Below the pieces are notes generated by a model, which saw only the letters and a list, made by a program, of their open reading frames with translations, did not search any database and was not told the DNA's origin. Source: Erysipelotrichales bacterium (GTDB taxonomy: Bacteria > Bacillota_I > Bacilli_A > Erysipelotrichales > Erysipelotrichaceae). From it: DNA of 64,000 nucleotides. This document shows, one piece after another, positions 34,564 to 42,730 of this stretch (its first letter is position 1; every line of letters starts with the position of its first letter). The stretch spans positions 1 to 64,000 of the forward strand of contig CAJTJP010000011.1 of assembly GCA_910576855.1 (NCBI GenBank). The letters are read 5' to 3'. The translations under genes were made by a program, and so were the position numbers.

Positions 34564-35319
34564 TCACATTGCTTGATTTTGATCCATATCCAAAGGATGT
34601 TCCTGCATATAAGCAAGTGTTTCTTTTAAGAACTCAAACTTTTCTTCCAAGCGTTGTTGACATATGGTAAAGATATTTTTTAATTCATCAAAATCCTGAT
34701 GCTTTTGCGCTCGATATAATGCTTGTTTATACTCTTTCGAATACATATCATCGATCATAATTAAATCGATTTCATTTTCAATGCATTGCTTCAGCATAAT
34801 AAAACGCCCAACTCTGCCGTTGCCGTCTTGAAAAGGATGTATATTTTCAAATTGTGCATGAAATCTCATTACAGCATCTATATCTTTAGCTGAATGTTCC
34901 CATTCCTTTAATAATTCCACGATGTATAAATCCACTTCATAAGGCTGCACCAGCTTTAAATCAATACCTGAAATTTGATTCGGAATTCGTTTCCAACAGC
35001 CTGCGAAGCCTCGCTCATGATCTATGGTTTTATCTTTCAGCATTTGATGAAATTCTGAAATCAAACGCTTCGATAAAGGTTCATTTAGTGTATCCACCAC
35101 AAAATCAAACAGCTTGGTGGAATTGGTTGTTTCTAATATATCATAGATTTTATGCGAGCCTTCTACGATCTGTTCATTCAAATATTTTTCAAGATTTTCT
35201 CTTGTAAACGTGCTGCCTTCCAATTTATTAGAGTGATATAAAAACTCTGTTTTAATGGATTGATACGCTGAATTAGGAGTGTCTTTTAAGAATTGAATAG
35301 ATTCAATTGTAACGATCAT
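34564..35319 (-). CDS. Fic-family protein (canonical motif)
   Basis: 251 residues. The catalytic loop HPFQDGNGRVGR near residue 160 is complete, and the inhibitory helix motif SNKLEGS lies near residue 29, so this is probably an autoinhibited AMP-transferase. GGAGCTGATAGAA precedes the ATG. It forms a tandem with the altered Fic gene downstream. It lies just left of the outermost methyltransferase-end repeat, at the border of the accessory region. Confidence 0.88.
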   Translation of the reverse strand: MIVTIESIQFLKDTPNSAYQSIKTEFLYHSNKLEGSTFTRENLEKYLNEQIVEGSHKIYDILETTNSTKLFDFVVDTLNEPLSKRLISEFHQMLKDKTIDHERGFAGCWKRIPNQISGIDLKLVQPYEVDLYIVELLKEWEHSAKDIDAVMRFHAQFENIHPFQDGNGRVGRFIMLKQCIENEIDLIMIDDMYSKEYKQALYRAQKHQDFDELKNIFTICQQRLEEKFEFLKETLAYMQEHPLDMDQNQAM

Positions 35320-35651
35320 TTCTATCAGCTCCTTTATTTATAATTTATGCCTGCTCTTATGATTAAGATTATAGCATAAAAACAATAAGAAAGCTTCTCA
35401 TTAAAAACTAAATCATCAATTCTTGTTTTCTTGAAGTTTTATAGAAAAACATTTATTATAATTTTTATAAAGTTAAATTCTTAAATAATTTAGTCCTTTT
35501 AATCTAAGTTATCAAAACTTTTATCTTCTCACCAACAGAACTACACTTTCCACAAGGTTTATGTGTCTGTTTCTGCACATCTTTAGATACAGTAATCCCT
35601 AGTGATGAACTATTGTTATCACTTCTTCATTTAAAAGATAAATCTAAATGC
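35320..35651. other. AT-rich intergenic region holding a methyltransferase-end relic
   Basis: No gene. The recognisable content is the relic at 35521-35580 listed separately; the rest is AT-rich sequence without clear signals. Confidence 0.5.
35521..35580 (-). repeat. Relic of a RumA-type methyltransferase 3' end (outermost attachment-site-like copy)
   Basis: The minus strand reads MCRNRHINLVESVVLLVRR then TAA. The NLVESVVLL part matches QHVESVVLM at the end of the intact gene at 60215-61534. DNA around ACTACACTTTCCACAAGG is nearly identical to the copy at 44051-44087. No methyltransferase gene body precedes it. Confidence 0.6.
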
Positions 35652-35873
35652 TTATATATTCTTTGCAGTAATCAAATCAATTAAATTTTTACTTTCTCCA
35701 AGCATCCCACTATATAATAACTCTAACAGTGCTACAGTAAATTTTAAGTCTGTTTCATCACGTAACTCATCAGGAATCATAGGTTTAACTTTCCCCTGCC
35801 TTATCTCTTCTAATAGACTTTTGGCTTCGTCTGTCAGTTCATCATACGAAAAGCGAACTTTCTTTCGATCCAT
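35652..35873 (-). CDS. Small hypothetical protein, 73 residues
   Basis: Start ATG 35873 chosen for GTAGGAAGC just upstream. Acidic-helical: FSYDELTDEAKSLLEEIRQGKV then LKFTVALLELLYSGML. No signal peptide. It overlaps the end of the upstream truncated gene by about 30 bases, implying coupled expression. Not recognised; its position suggests a partner of the ALTLPDIC-type protein. Confidence 0.55.
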   Translation of the reverse strand: MDRKKVRFSYDELTDEAKSLLEEIRQGKVKPMIPDELRDETDLKFTVALLELLYSGMLGESKNLIDLITAKNI

Positions 35874-36225
35874 AATGCTTCCTACCCACATAAATCCCAG
35901 TGTCTTCTTTTGAGCTAATCCTTAATTCGAATAAAGGGAAATCATCCTTTTTTCTTTGATTTAATTCAGCATTTCCAGAATGCAAATAAGCACATCTAAG
36001 TTTATAACAAACCTTAGGATCTATTACTTTATCAGATCCGGTTGTAACAAATCCCTCATTGTTTAAATACAATTCACACCATTTAATATACTTATATTTC
36101 ATTTCTTTGGCATCCTTGAATTCAACCTTACTGCAAATATCGGGCAATGTCAGAGCCATACCTAACGCTACTCTTAACTTATTATGCTTTAATCAAAACC
36201 TTATTTCATCAATTACTTCCAGCAA
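35842..36225 (-). pseudogene. ALTLPDIC-type hypothetical protein broken by an early stop
   Basis: The frame from TTG 36225 (AGGAGTG 7 bases upstream) reads LLEVIDEIRF, meets TGA at 36193-36195, then continues LKHNKLRVALGMALTLPDIC. I recall this helical start followed by ALTLPDIC from a widespread family of HEPN-like proteins. Translation could restart at ATG 36159 (105 residues), but its site is poor. CYKLRCAYLHSGNAEL is the family's conserved core. The TTG directly follows the stop of the thioester-domain gene. Confidence 0.6.
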
Positions 36226-36793
36226 CTAATCACTCCTAGTATCATTCAATGTTAATGTTGTACCTAAATCAACTTCATATGTACCACTGCCAAAGTCTGG
36301 TCGCTTATTATGATTATTGATTTTTGATTGCTCTCTTGCTTTTAGTGCTGAATACCTTTGTCCAAAGTCGCCATACCATTCCATTGGCGAATAACCTAAT
36401 TTTTCCCATATCATGTATTGTGTTGTAGCATAATCATCATTTGTTTTTGATGATGTATCCCAACCATAATAAACTATTAGAGATAAAGGTTTTTGTAACA
36501 ATATTGGGATATCTTCATGATTACTATATGAGCCACCTAACCCTAATGTAGTAGGTTCAATACAAAAAGCAATTTTTCCATCTACTGATATTTTATGGAC
36601 ACCATCTTTCCAAAAGACATAATCTGAGGGATTTCCTATTTTTGCTCCTGCACCTCTAATTAAACCTAGAGTTGTAGGCTTATAGAATTCTTGTGCCTTA
36701 ATCATAGGTGCGTTGGTAAATAAACTTGTCGCCACAAGAAAAAAAGGCAAGAAATAAATTACTTACCTTAGTCAATATTTTTTTCAAATTCAA
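36226..36793 (-). pseudogene. Thioester-domain surface protein, frameshifted in the signal peptide and short at the C-terminus
   Basis: TTG 36793 follows AAAGGAGGA and encodes a signal peptide start LNLKKILTKVSNLFLAFF. After a run of seven A (plus strand 36739-36745) the frame must shift by one base to continue LVATSLFTNAPMIKAQEF. The mature part has FCIEPTT and YATTQYMIWEKLGY, the Cys and Gln that form the internal thioester in Gram-positive adhesin domains. It stops after about 190 residues without repeats or wall anchor. Related intact-frame starts lie at 42986. Confidence 0.75.
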
Positions 36794-36821
36794 TGTTTGT
36801 TCCTCCTTTATTTTGATATAT

Positions 36822-36850
36822 ATAAAAAGGAACCCTATATCGAGTTCCTT
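36822..36850 (-). terminator. Terminator of Ig-like paralogue 1 (300 aa)
   Basis: AAGGAAC (36827-36833) pairs with GTTCCTT (36844-36850), with A-run on the plus strand giving a T-tract on the minus strand. The same structure recurs at 41794-41820 after paralogue 3. Confidence 0.75.
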
Positions 36851-36861
36851 GCTTCTTTATT

Positions 36862-37764
36862 TCATTGTCTTAACGGAAAAAAATGAACAGCCCATGCTTC
36901 ATTACCACAAATATCATGTATAGTTGAAACGTCATATCCATAATTTTCAGGACAATTAGCTTCGCCCCACGCATCCGCTTCATTAAAATTATAACTAGCA
37001 TATTCTCCGTCATAACCCGGTCGCCACGTACCATTTTTAACACACGTTTGTGTTTGCTGATTGTCAGACGGCTTACTGCTTGTAGACGGCTTTGTACTTC
37101 CTTGATTTTGTGAAGTTGTGGGCGGTGTATAGTTTGTCTGTGGTTGCTGTTGCGCTTGATTCGGTTTTGGTTCCTCTGGTTTTTCCTTAACCGTAACAGC
37201 ATATTCTTTTTCCGTTTTGTTTCCGTTTACATCGTATGCGACGATTTTTACTTTGTAACTTCCGGCTTTCTTTGTATCAACACTGCTGTCAATCAGATAA
37301 CCGTTTTTCGTTAGTTTCTTATCATCGCTTTTCTTAATATCGCCGTCGATGACATCTTTTACACTTGCAATATTACTTAAAGGATCAAACTTATCTCCCT
37401 CTGTAATCTCAACCTTTTCCTTTTTCAATTCAATCACAGGACTTTTGGTGTCCTTGATCTCCAGCTTTTGTGGAAACTCCTTGCAAGTATCATCAAGACA
37501 GACGGTAAATGCTACTTCTATTTCGCCTATTTTTTTTGTATCGAATTTTGCTACTGTTACCTTATTGCCATTCGTCGTAGAAAGTTTTAGCCAATCTACC
37601 TGGGATTGGTCAGATCCATACTCCACTACATGATTATTCAACGAGTAGTCAATGTTTACCTTGTTAGAGTTATAAACCATGTAACCACCACCTATGGCAG
37701 CGATAACTATTACCCCAATACCTAGTTGAACCTTTTTTTGCTTTAGTAGCTCTTTCATTTTCAT
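36862..37764 (-). CDS. Membrane-anchored Ig-like (DUF5011-type) protein, paralogue 1
   Basis: 300 residues. A short basic N-terminus and one transmembrane helix (VQLGIGVIVIAAIGGGYMVY) anchor it outside. Two Ig-like regions follow, with TKSPVIELKKEKVEITEGD and VDTKKAGSYKVKIVAYDVNG. Then comes a Q/P/S/T-rich linker and a 60-residue C-terminal domain with four cysteines, including TCVKNGTWRPG and STIHDICGNEAW. Residues 1-225 are nearly identical to the paralogues at 40728 and 41843, whereas the C-terminal domain differs. Role unknown; surface binding is likely. Confidence 0.8.
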   Translation of the reverse strand: MKMKELLKQKKVQLGIGVIVIAAIGGGYMVYNSNKVNIDYSLNNHVVEYGSDQSQVDWLKLSTTNGNKVTVAKFDTKKIGEIEVAFTVCLDDTCKEFPQKLEIKDTKSPVIELKKEKVEITEGDKFDPLSNIASVKDVIDGDIKKSDDKKLTKNGYLIDSSVDTKKAGSYKVKIVAYDVNGNKTEKEYAVTVKEKPEEPKPNQAQQQPQTNYTPPTTSQNQGSTKPSTSSKPSDNQQTQTCVKNGTWRPGYDGEYASYNFNEADAWGEANCPENYGYDVSTIHDICGNEAWAVHFFPLRQ

Positions 37765-37967
37765 AATTTTTATGCCTCATTTTCATTTATATATATCATA
37801 CTCAAAAAAATGAAAATGTAAAACCCTTTTTCAAAATAGTATCATTTTTTGAATATATCAAGAGCTACTATCATGATGCAATCGTTAAGTTTTGCATTCT
37901 TAATCATCTAAGCAGATGTTTTATTCTATAAATAGGTGCATTCGTTAATAAACTTGTTACCACAAGA
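37765..37967 (-). repeat. Upstream repeat of paralogue 1, with promoter and adhesin fragment
   Basis: Nearly identical to 42731-42935 and related to 41628-41792. On the minus strand it carries the end of a thioester-adhesin signal peptide (ending in TSLLTNAPIYR), a promoter (TTTACA 37817-37822, 16-base spacer, TATGAT 37795-37800) and the paralogue's leader. The spacer contains an A7 tract (37804-37810). Confidence 0.7.
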
Positions 37968-38074
37968 AAATGCTCATGTACGGTAAAGAAGCAAGCAACC
38001 GAAAACAAGAGATAGACCGCCAGCACCACACTATTCCGAACCAAAGAAACCAAAGACCAAAAGACAAGCACCGT

Positions 38075-38208
38075 GGAAATGTGTATAACTTGCTATTCCG
38101 TCATGGAAAAGTCCGTTCACAGAACATGGAAAAGCTAAAGTGCAGCCTTCCCACATTCTGCAAACAGACTTTCCCACAACTCCATAAGATAGCAAGTTAT
38201 GCACATTA
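38075..38208. repeat. Long nested inverted repeat at the left end of the bla cassette
   Basis: TGTGTATAACTTGCTAT is repeated inverted as ATAGCAAGTTATGCACA about 95 bases away (17 pairs with one G-U). Inside, GGAAAAGTC / GACTTTCCC and GGAAAAGC / GCCTTCCC can also pair. The weak 96-codon frame across it has no recognisable product. It could be an end of a mobile element, a transfer origin-like structure or an RNA. Confidence 0.55.
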
Positions 38209-38283
38209 CGCACAGTGCCGACTACTACGGAATCCCCCTATCTTTCATATCTTTTTATAAATTCTTAAATTTCCTTTAGGGTA

Positions 38284-38339
38284 TTGCATTATCACCTACA
38301 AAGTGTTAAGATGTTTATGCACCCACAAAATGTTAAGAT
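38284..38339 (+). promoter_or_regulatory. Promoter and probable BlaI operators
   Basis: TTGCAT (38284-38289), 17-base spacer, TAAGAT (38307-38312). Two 20-base direct repeats of the type CACC[T/C]ACAAA[G/A]TGTTAAGAT (38293-38312 and 38320-38339) cover the spacer, the -10 box and the start region. Each has an ACA-n3-TGT dyad, resembling BlaI/MecI sites. Autorepression is inferred. Confidence 0.65.
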
Positions 38340-38353
38340 AAAAGGAGGACAAT

Positions 38354-38728
38354 ATGGCACAGCAGATTTCTGAATCCGAATTGGTACTAATGAAAATCAT
38401 CTGGAAGAATGGAGGGGCAGCTTTATACTCCCTCATCATGGAGGAATTAGAAAAAGACAAAAACGAATGGAAGAACAACACCGTACTCACCCTGCTTTCC
38501 CGGCTGGGCGAAAAAAAGTTCTTGAAAGTCAAAAAAATCGGCAGAAAGAATGAGTATGTGGCTACGGTAACAGAAGCAGAATATCAGACCATGCAGACCC
38601 ACAGCTTTCTTGATAAAGTCTACGGCGGGAATGTGAAAAACTTAGTATCAACCTTGTTGCGGCAGGATATTCTTTCGGCAGACGAATTGAAAGAGATTGA
38701 AACATTTTGGAGAAAAGAAAATGAATGA
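38354..38728 (+). CDS. blaI: BlaI/MecI-family transcriptional repressor
   Basis: 124 residues. The winged-helix start ISESELVLMKIIWKNGGAAL and NTVLTLLSRLGEKKFLKVKK is typical of the penicillinase-repressor family, and the C-terminal part is helical. AAAGGAGG precedes the ATG. It overlaps blaR1 by 8 bases, the usual arrangement of repressor and sensor. Confidence 0.9.
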   Translation: MAQQISESELVLMKIIWKNGGAALYSLIMEELEKDKNEWKNNTVLTLLSRLGEKKFLKVKKIGRKNEYVATVTEAEYQTMQTHSFLDKVYGGNVKNLVSTLLRQDILSADELKEIETFWRKENE

Positions 38729-40604
38729 GTTTATAAAAATATTATTGTCGTTGTCTATTTCCGGCGCACTGTTACTGCTTCTCATTTTGGGATTGAAGCC
38801 GCTGTATAAAAACAAATTCAACAAGCGTTGGCAGTATTATATCTGGATAGTGGTTGCTTTGCGGTTTCTGCTTCCCTTTACTCCCGACACTACGATTGTT
38901 GGGAGCCTGTTTGAAAAATTCGACAAAGCAGCAATAACGAATGAAATCCCTACAAGCCCCAATGTACCCGTTCCCGCAGGCACGGGTAATAACAAAGCAG
39001 AGCCGATACAGACAAACCGGGAAATAACCACCGCTGCCATGCGTGAGCCATTTAACAAATATGTCTGCCTGTTTTTTATCTGGTCAGCATTGGCACTGGT
39101 TTTATTTGTCCGTAAGATAACAGTTTATCAAGGTTTTATCCAATACATCAAAGCAGGAAATAAAGAAGTATCGGATATAAAAATCTTGAATCTGCTATCT
39201 GATTGTGAAGAAAAACTGAATATCAAGACAAGGGTAGAACTATCATGTAATCCGCTGATTGCTTCCCCTATGCTGATTGGTTTCTTTCGACCAAGAATCA
39301 TTTTGCCTATTGGCGAATTGGAAGATAAAGAGTTGTCTTATATCTTTGTGCATGAGTTAATTCACTACAAGCAGAGGGATATGTTTTATAAATGGCTGAT
39401 ACAGATTGTTGTGTGCGTCCATTGGTTCAATCCTTTTGTATATCTGCTGGAAAAGGAAGTGAATAAATCCTGCGAATTGTCATGTGATGAAAAAGTTATA
39501 TCTGTACTTGATGATACCGCAAGACGTGAGTATGGAGATACACTAATTTCCTTTTTGAAGTCAAACAATCTCTACAAAAGTTCTTTAGCTTCCGTCACTT
39601 TGACAGAGGGAGCAGAACAGTTAAAAGAAAGGTTAGGTGCCATTATGAATTTCAAGAGTAAGACGAAAACAATTCGGGTTTTGACTGTTATATTAACTCT
39701 TTTTATTTTATCTGGTGCGGTTTTTATCGGCGGTTATCCCGTTTCTGCTGCTACCGATTCTAAAGAAACAAGTAAATCGTCAATACCAGAAAAAAAAGGC
39801 AATGGGAAAAGCACATATATTTATGATGAAAATTTAGGGTATGGCTGGTATTTAGACGATGAAAATTTAGATAATAATGATTTGGAAAATGCTAATTCCT
39901 ACCAATATTCTTATACGCAAAATGGATATTATTGCAATTCTTATATTATTGAAATGGGTTGGAACTTATACGCTAAAAATCAAGATTATTATGGTGCAAC
40001 AGAAATTGTCTTTGAGGATGAATCAAAAATGACAGTATATTTTTCTGATTCGGTAAAAGATTATCTGAATGACAGAGAAGCTATTTCGGCAATAGAAGAA
40101 TTGATTTATTCTCTGAAAAACACAGATATTAGTCCGGCAATAGAAATGCCTTTGATTATAAGTATAACGCCTGTTGTAGCTGATGATATACCAGTTTTGA
40201 CGGAACAATATTTTCAAAAGGAGGACTTAATTAGATTTTCCGCACTCTTTTCAGTATTAGACGAAACAGCCCAAAAAGATTACTACAAGAAAGCATATGA
40301 CGCTGATAAAATTGCACTGTTTTCAACCATTATACCAGATATGGACACAAATTTGGTTTTACAGTATGTAGATAAATCAGAACAGGATAACAAAACAAAC
40401 TTCTTTGCCGTGCTTTCAAATTATATGCCATTAAGTGACTTGAAACGCTATGTCGAAAAATACTATGAAAATAATAATATTGCCCGCTTTACAATTTTGC
40501 TTGATTGCATGACAAGAGAAGAAAAGCAGGAATGGCTGAAAAGAGCGCAGACAGATAGGAAAACTAACTTTGTCGCTGTCTTATCTAATGAATTGCTTGA
40601 TTAA
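38721..40604 (+). CDS. BlaR1-type M56 peptidase/sensor with an unusual C-terminus
   Basis: 627 residues from ATG 38721 (GGAGAAAAG upstream). The N-terminal half has membrane helices and the zinc-protease motif HELIHYKQRDM with later NKSCELSCDE, as in BlaR1/MecR1. Another helix (VLTVILTLFILSGAVFIGG) precedes an outside domain that is not the penicillin-binding domain. Its last 130 residues repeat a motif like NFFAVLSNYMPLSDLKRYVE. The ligand is unknown; no beta-lactamase or other resistance gene is adjacent. Confidence 0.85.
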   Translation: MNEFIKILLSLSISGALLLLLILGLKPLYKNKFNKRWQYYIWIVVALRFLLPFTPDTTIVGSLFEKFDKAAITNEIPTSPNVPVPAGTGNNKAEPIQTNREITTAAMREPFNKYVCLFFIWSALALVLFVRKITVYQGFIQYIKAGNKEVSDIKILNLLSDCEEKLNIKTRVELSCNPLIASPMLIGFFRPRIILPIGELEDKELSYIFVHELIHYKQRDMFYKWLIQIVVCVHWFNPFVYLLEKEVNKSCELSCDEKVISVLDDTARREYGDTLISFLKSNNLYKSSLASVTLTEGAEQLKERLGAIMNFKSKTKTIRVLTVILTLFILSGAVFIGGYPVSAATDSKETSKSSIPEKKGNGKSTYIYDENLGYGWYLDDENLDNNDLENANSYQYSYTQNGYYCNSYIIEMGWNLYAKNQDYYGATEIVFEDESKMTVYFSDSVKDYLNDREAISAIEELIYSLKNTDISPAIEMPLIISITPVVADDIPVLTEQYFQKEDLIRFSALFSVLDETAQKDYYKKAYDADKIALFSTIIPDMDTNLVLQYVDKSEQDNKTNFFAVLSNYMPLSDLKRYVEKYYENNNIARFTILLDCMTREEKQEWLKRAQTDRKTNFVAVLSNELLD

Positions 40605-40605
40605 A

Positions 40606-40655
40606 AAGGCAAGAAATGAATTACTTACCTTATTTAATATTTTTTTCAGATTCAA
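40606..40655 (-). pseudogene. 5' fragment of a thioester-adhesin gene cut by the bla cassette
   Basis: TTG 40655 after AAAGGAGGA encodes LNLKKILNKVSNSFLAF, identical in type to the starts at 36793 and 42986. The frame is interrupted at the cassette end; its continuation is found beyond the cassette at 37922-37967. Confidence 0.7.
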
Positions 40656-40727
40656 TGTTTGTTCCTCCTTTATAAATTTATATAAAAAAGAAACCCTGTT
40701 AAGAGTTTCCATAAATTCCTTATAATG

Positions 40728-41627
40728 TTATTTATATGGAATAAAATCCACAGACCATCCTTCTTTTCCACAAATATCATGGACTGTACCAACTATATAA
40801 TAGTAGTTATCCCAATCAATATTAGCTTCTGCCCATGCATCAGCTTCCTCTATTGTATAAAAGGCAACACCACTATTACCTAGGGTTCTCCACTGTCCGT
40901 TAGCTACACACGTTTGTGTTTGATTGTTAGATGGCTTATTGCTTGCCGATGGCTTTGTACTTCCTTGATTTTGTGAAGTAGTGGGCGGTGTATAGTCTGT
41001 CTGTGGTTGCTGTTGCGTTTGATTCGGTTTTGCTTCCTTTGGTTTTTCCTTAACCGTAACAGCATATTCTTTTTCCGTTTTGTTTCCGTTCACATCGTAT
41101 GCGATGATTTTTACTTTGTAACTTCCGGCTTTCTTTGTATCAACACTGCTGTCAATCAGATAACCGTTTTTCGTTAGTTTCTTATCATCGCTTTTCTTAA
41201 TATCGCCGTCAACCACATCTTTTACACTTGCAATATTACTTACGGGATCAAATTTATCTCCCTCTGTAATCTCAACCTTTTCTTTTTTCAGCTCAATCAC
41301 AGGACTTTTGGTGTCCTTGATCTCCAGCTTTTGTGGAAACTCCTTGCAAGTATCATCAAGACAGACGGTAAATACTACGTCTATTTCCCCAATTTTTTTT
41401 GTATCAAACTTTGCTACAGTGACTTTATTACCATTTGTCGTAGAAAGTTTTAGCCAATTTACCTGGGATTGGTCAGATCCATACTCTACTACATGATTAT
41501 TCAACGAGTAGTCAATGTTTACCTTGTTAGAGTTATAAACCATATAACCACCACCTATGGCAGCGATAACTATTACCCCAATACCTAATTGAACCTTTTT
41601 TTGCCTTAGTAGCTCTTTCATTTTCAT
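40728..41627 (-). CDS. Membrane-anchored Ig-like (DUF5011-type) protein, paralogue 2
   Basis: 299 residues, same architecture as paralogue 1. The C-terminal 58 residues differ: CVANGQWRTLGNSGVAFYTI, EEADAWAEAN and GTVHDICGKEGWSVDF. Only two cysteines in this domain are shared in position with paralogue 1. A hairpin with T-tract follows near 40687-40709. Confidence 0.8.
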   Translation of the reverse strand: MKMKELLRQKKVQLGIGVIVIAAIGGGYMVYNSNKVNIDYSLNNHVVEYGSDQSQVNWLKLSTTNGNKVTVAKFDTKKIGEIDVVFTVCLDDTCKEFPQKLEIKDTKSPVIELKKEKVEITEGDKFDPVSNIASVKDVVDGDIKKSDDKKLTKNGYLIDSSVDTKKAGSYKVKIIAYDVNGNKTEKEYAVTVKEKPKEAKPNQTQQQPQTDYTPPTTSQNQGSTKPSASNKPSNNQTQTCVANGQWRTLGNSGVAFYTIEEADAWAEANIDWDNYYYIVGTVHDICGKEGWSVDFIPYK

Positions 41628-41792
41628 AATTTTTATGCCTCATTTTCATTTATATATATCATACTCAAAAAAAAATGAAAATGTAAGTCCTTTTTTCAAA
41701 ATAGTATCATTTTCTGAATATATCAAGAGCTACTATCATGATGCAATCGTTAAGTTTTCCATTCTTAATCATCTAATCAGATGTTTATTCTA
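41628..41792 (-). repeat. Upstream repeat of paralogue 2 with longer A-tract
   Basis: Related to the upstream repeats of paralogues 1 and 3, but the promoter spacer holds nine A (41667-41675) instead of seven, making the spacer 18 rather than 16 bases. The adhesin fragment of the other copies is absent or shortened here. Confidence 0.65.
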
Positions 41793-41793
41793 C

Positions 41794-41820
41794 AAAAAGG
41801 AACCCTATATTGAGTTCCTT
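41794..41820 (-). terminator. Terminator of Ig-like paralogue 3
   Basis: AAGGAAC / GTTCCTT stem with A-run, the same as at 36822-36850. Confidence 0.7.
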
Positions 41821-41842
41821 TTTAACTTATTTGGATTCCATG

Positions 41843-42730
41843 TCACTGTCTTAACGGATAAAATTCAACAGTCCACCCTTGCTTCCCACATATATCATGC
41901 ACTGTGCCAACCATAACACCATGCATATCAGGGCAGTGTTCCTCTCCCCATTGAAGTACAGTTTCATAATCGTAACCTGCATAACCACTATTACCTAGGG
42001 TTCTCCACTGTCCATTAGCTACACACGTTTGTGTTTGCTGATTGTTAGACGGTTTTGTACTTCCTTGATTTTGTGAAGTAGTAGGCGGTGTAAATGTTGT
42101 CTGTGGTTTCTGCTGTTGCGCTTGATTCGGTTTTGTTTCCTCTGGTTTTTCCTTAACCGTAACAGCATATTCTTTTTCCGTTTTGTTTCCGTTTACATCG
42201 TATGCGATGATTTTTACTTTGTAGCTTCCGGCTTTCTTTGTATCAACATTGCTGTCAATCAGATAACCGTTTTTCGTCAGTTTCTTATCATCGCTTTTCT
42301 TAATATCGCCATCGATGACATCTTTTACACTTGCAATATTACTTAAAGGATCAAACTTATCTCCCTCTGTAATCTCAACCTTTTCCTTTTTCAATTCAAT
42401 CACAGGACTTTTGGTGTCCTTGATCTCCAGCTTTTGTGGAAACTCCTTGCAAGTATCATCAAGACAGACGGTAAATGCTACTTCTATTTCGCCTATTTTT
42501 TTTGTATCGAATTTTGCTACTGTTACCTTATTGCCATTCGTCGTAGAAAGTTTTAGCCAATCTACCTGGGATTGGTCAGATCCATACTCCACTACATGAT
42601 TATTCAACGAGTAGTCAATGTTTACCTTGTTAGAGTTATAAACCATATAACCACCACCTATGGCAGCGATAACTATTACCCCAATACCTAATTGAACCTT
42701 TTTTTGCCTTAGTAGCTCTTTCATTTTCAT
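41843..42730 (-). CDS. Membrane-anchored Ig-like (DUF5011-type) protein, paralogue 3
   Basis: 295 residues. Residues 1-215 are almost identical to paralogue 1, with a slightly shorter linker. The C-terminal domain is a mosaic: CVANGQWRTLGNSGYAGYDY as in paralogue 2, and an end VEFYPLRQ like paralogue 1 (VHFFPLRQ). This pattern suggests recombination between the copies. Confidence 0.8.
   Translation of the reverse strand: MKMKELLRQKKVQLGIGVIVIAAIGGGYMVYNSNKVNIDYSLNNHVVEYGSDQSQVDWLKLSTTNGNKVTVAKFDTKKIGEIEVAFTVCLDDTCKEFPQKLEIKDTKSPVIELKKEKVEITEGDKFDPLSNIASVKDVIDGDIKKSDDKKLTKNGYLIDSNVDTKKAGSYKVKIIAYDVNGNKTEKEYAVTVKEKPEETKPNQAQQQKPQTTFTPPTTSQNQGSTKPSNNQQTQTCVANGQWRTLGNSGYAGYDYETVLQWGEEHCPDMHGVMVGTVHDICGKQGWTVEFYPLRQ

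Larger units (their letters stand above)
37968..40605 (+). mobile_element. Inserted cassette carrying blaI-blaR1-like genes
   Basis: The flanks of this segment (ending CCACAAGAAAA on the left; starting AAGGCAAGAAATG on the right) rejoin to give the uninterrupted adhesin start seen at 42930-42986, so about 2.6 kb was inserted in one copy of that start. No transposase or clear target duplication is present beyond A-runs. Base composition is less AT-rich than the flanks. Confidence 0.6.

Noticed and set aside
37970-38260. 96-codon plus-strand frame across the nested inverted repeat
   Set aside because: Low-complexity composition without a motif or ribosome binding site; the DNA is better explained by its hairpin structure.
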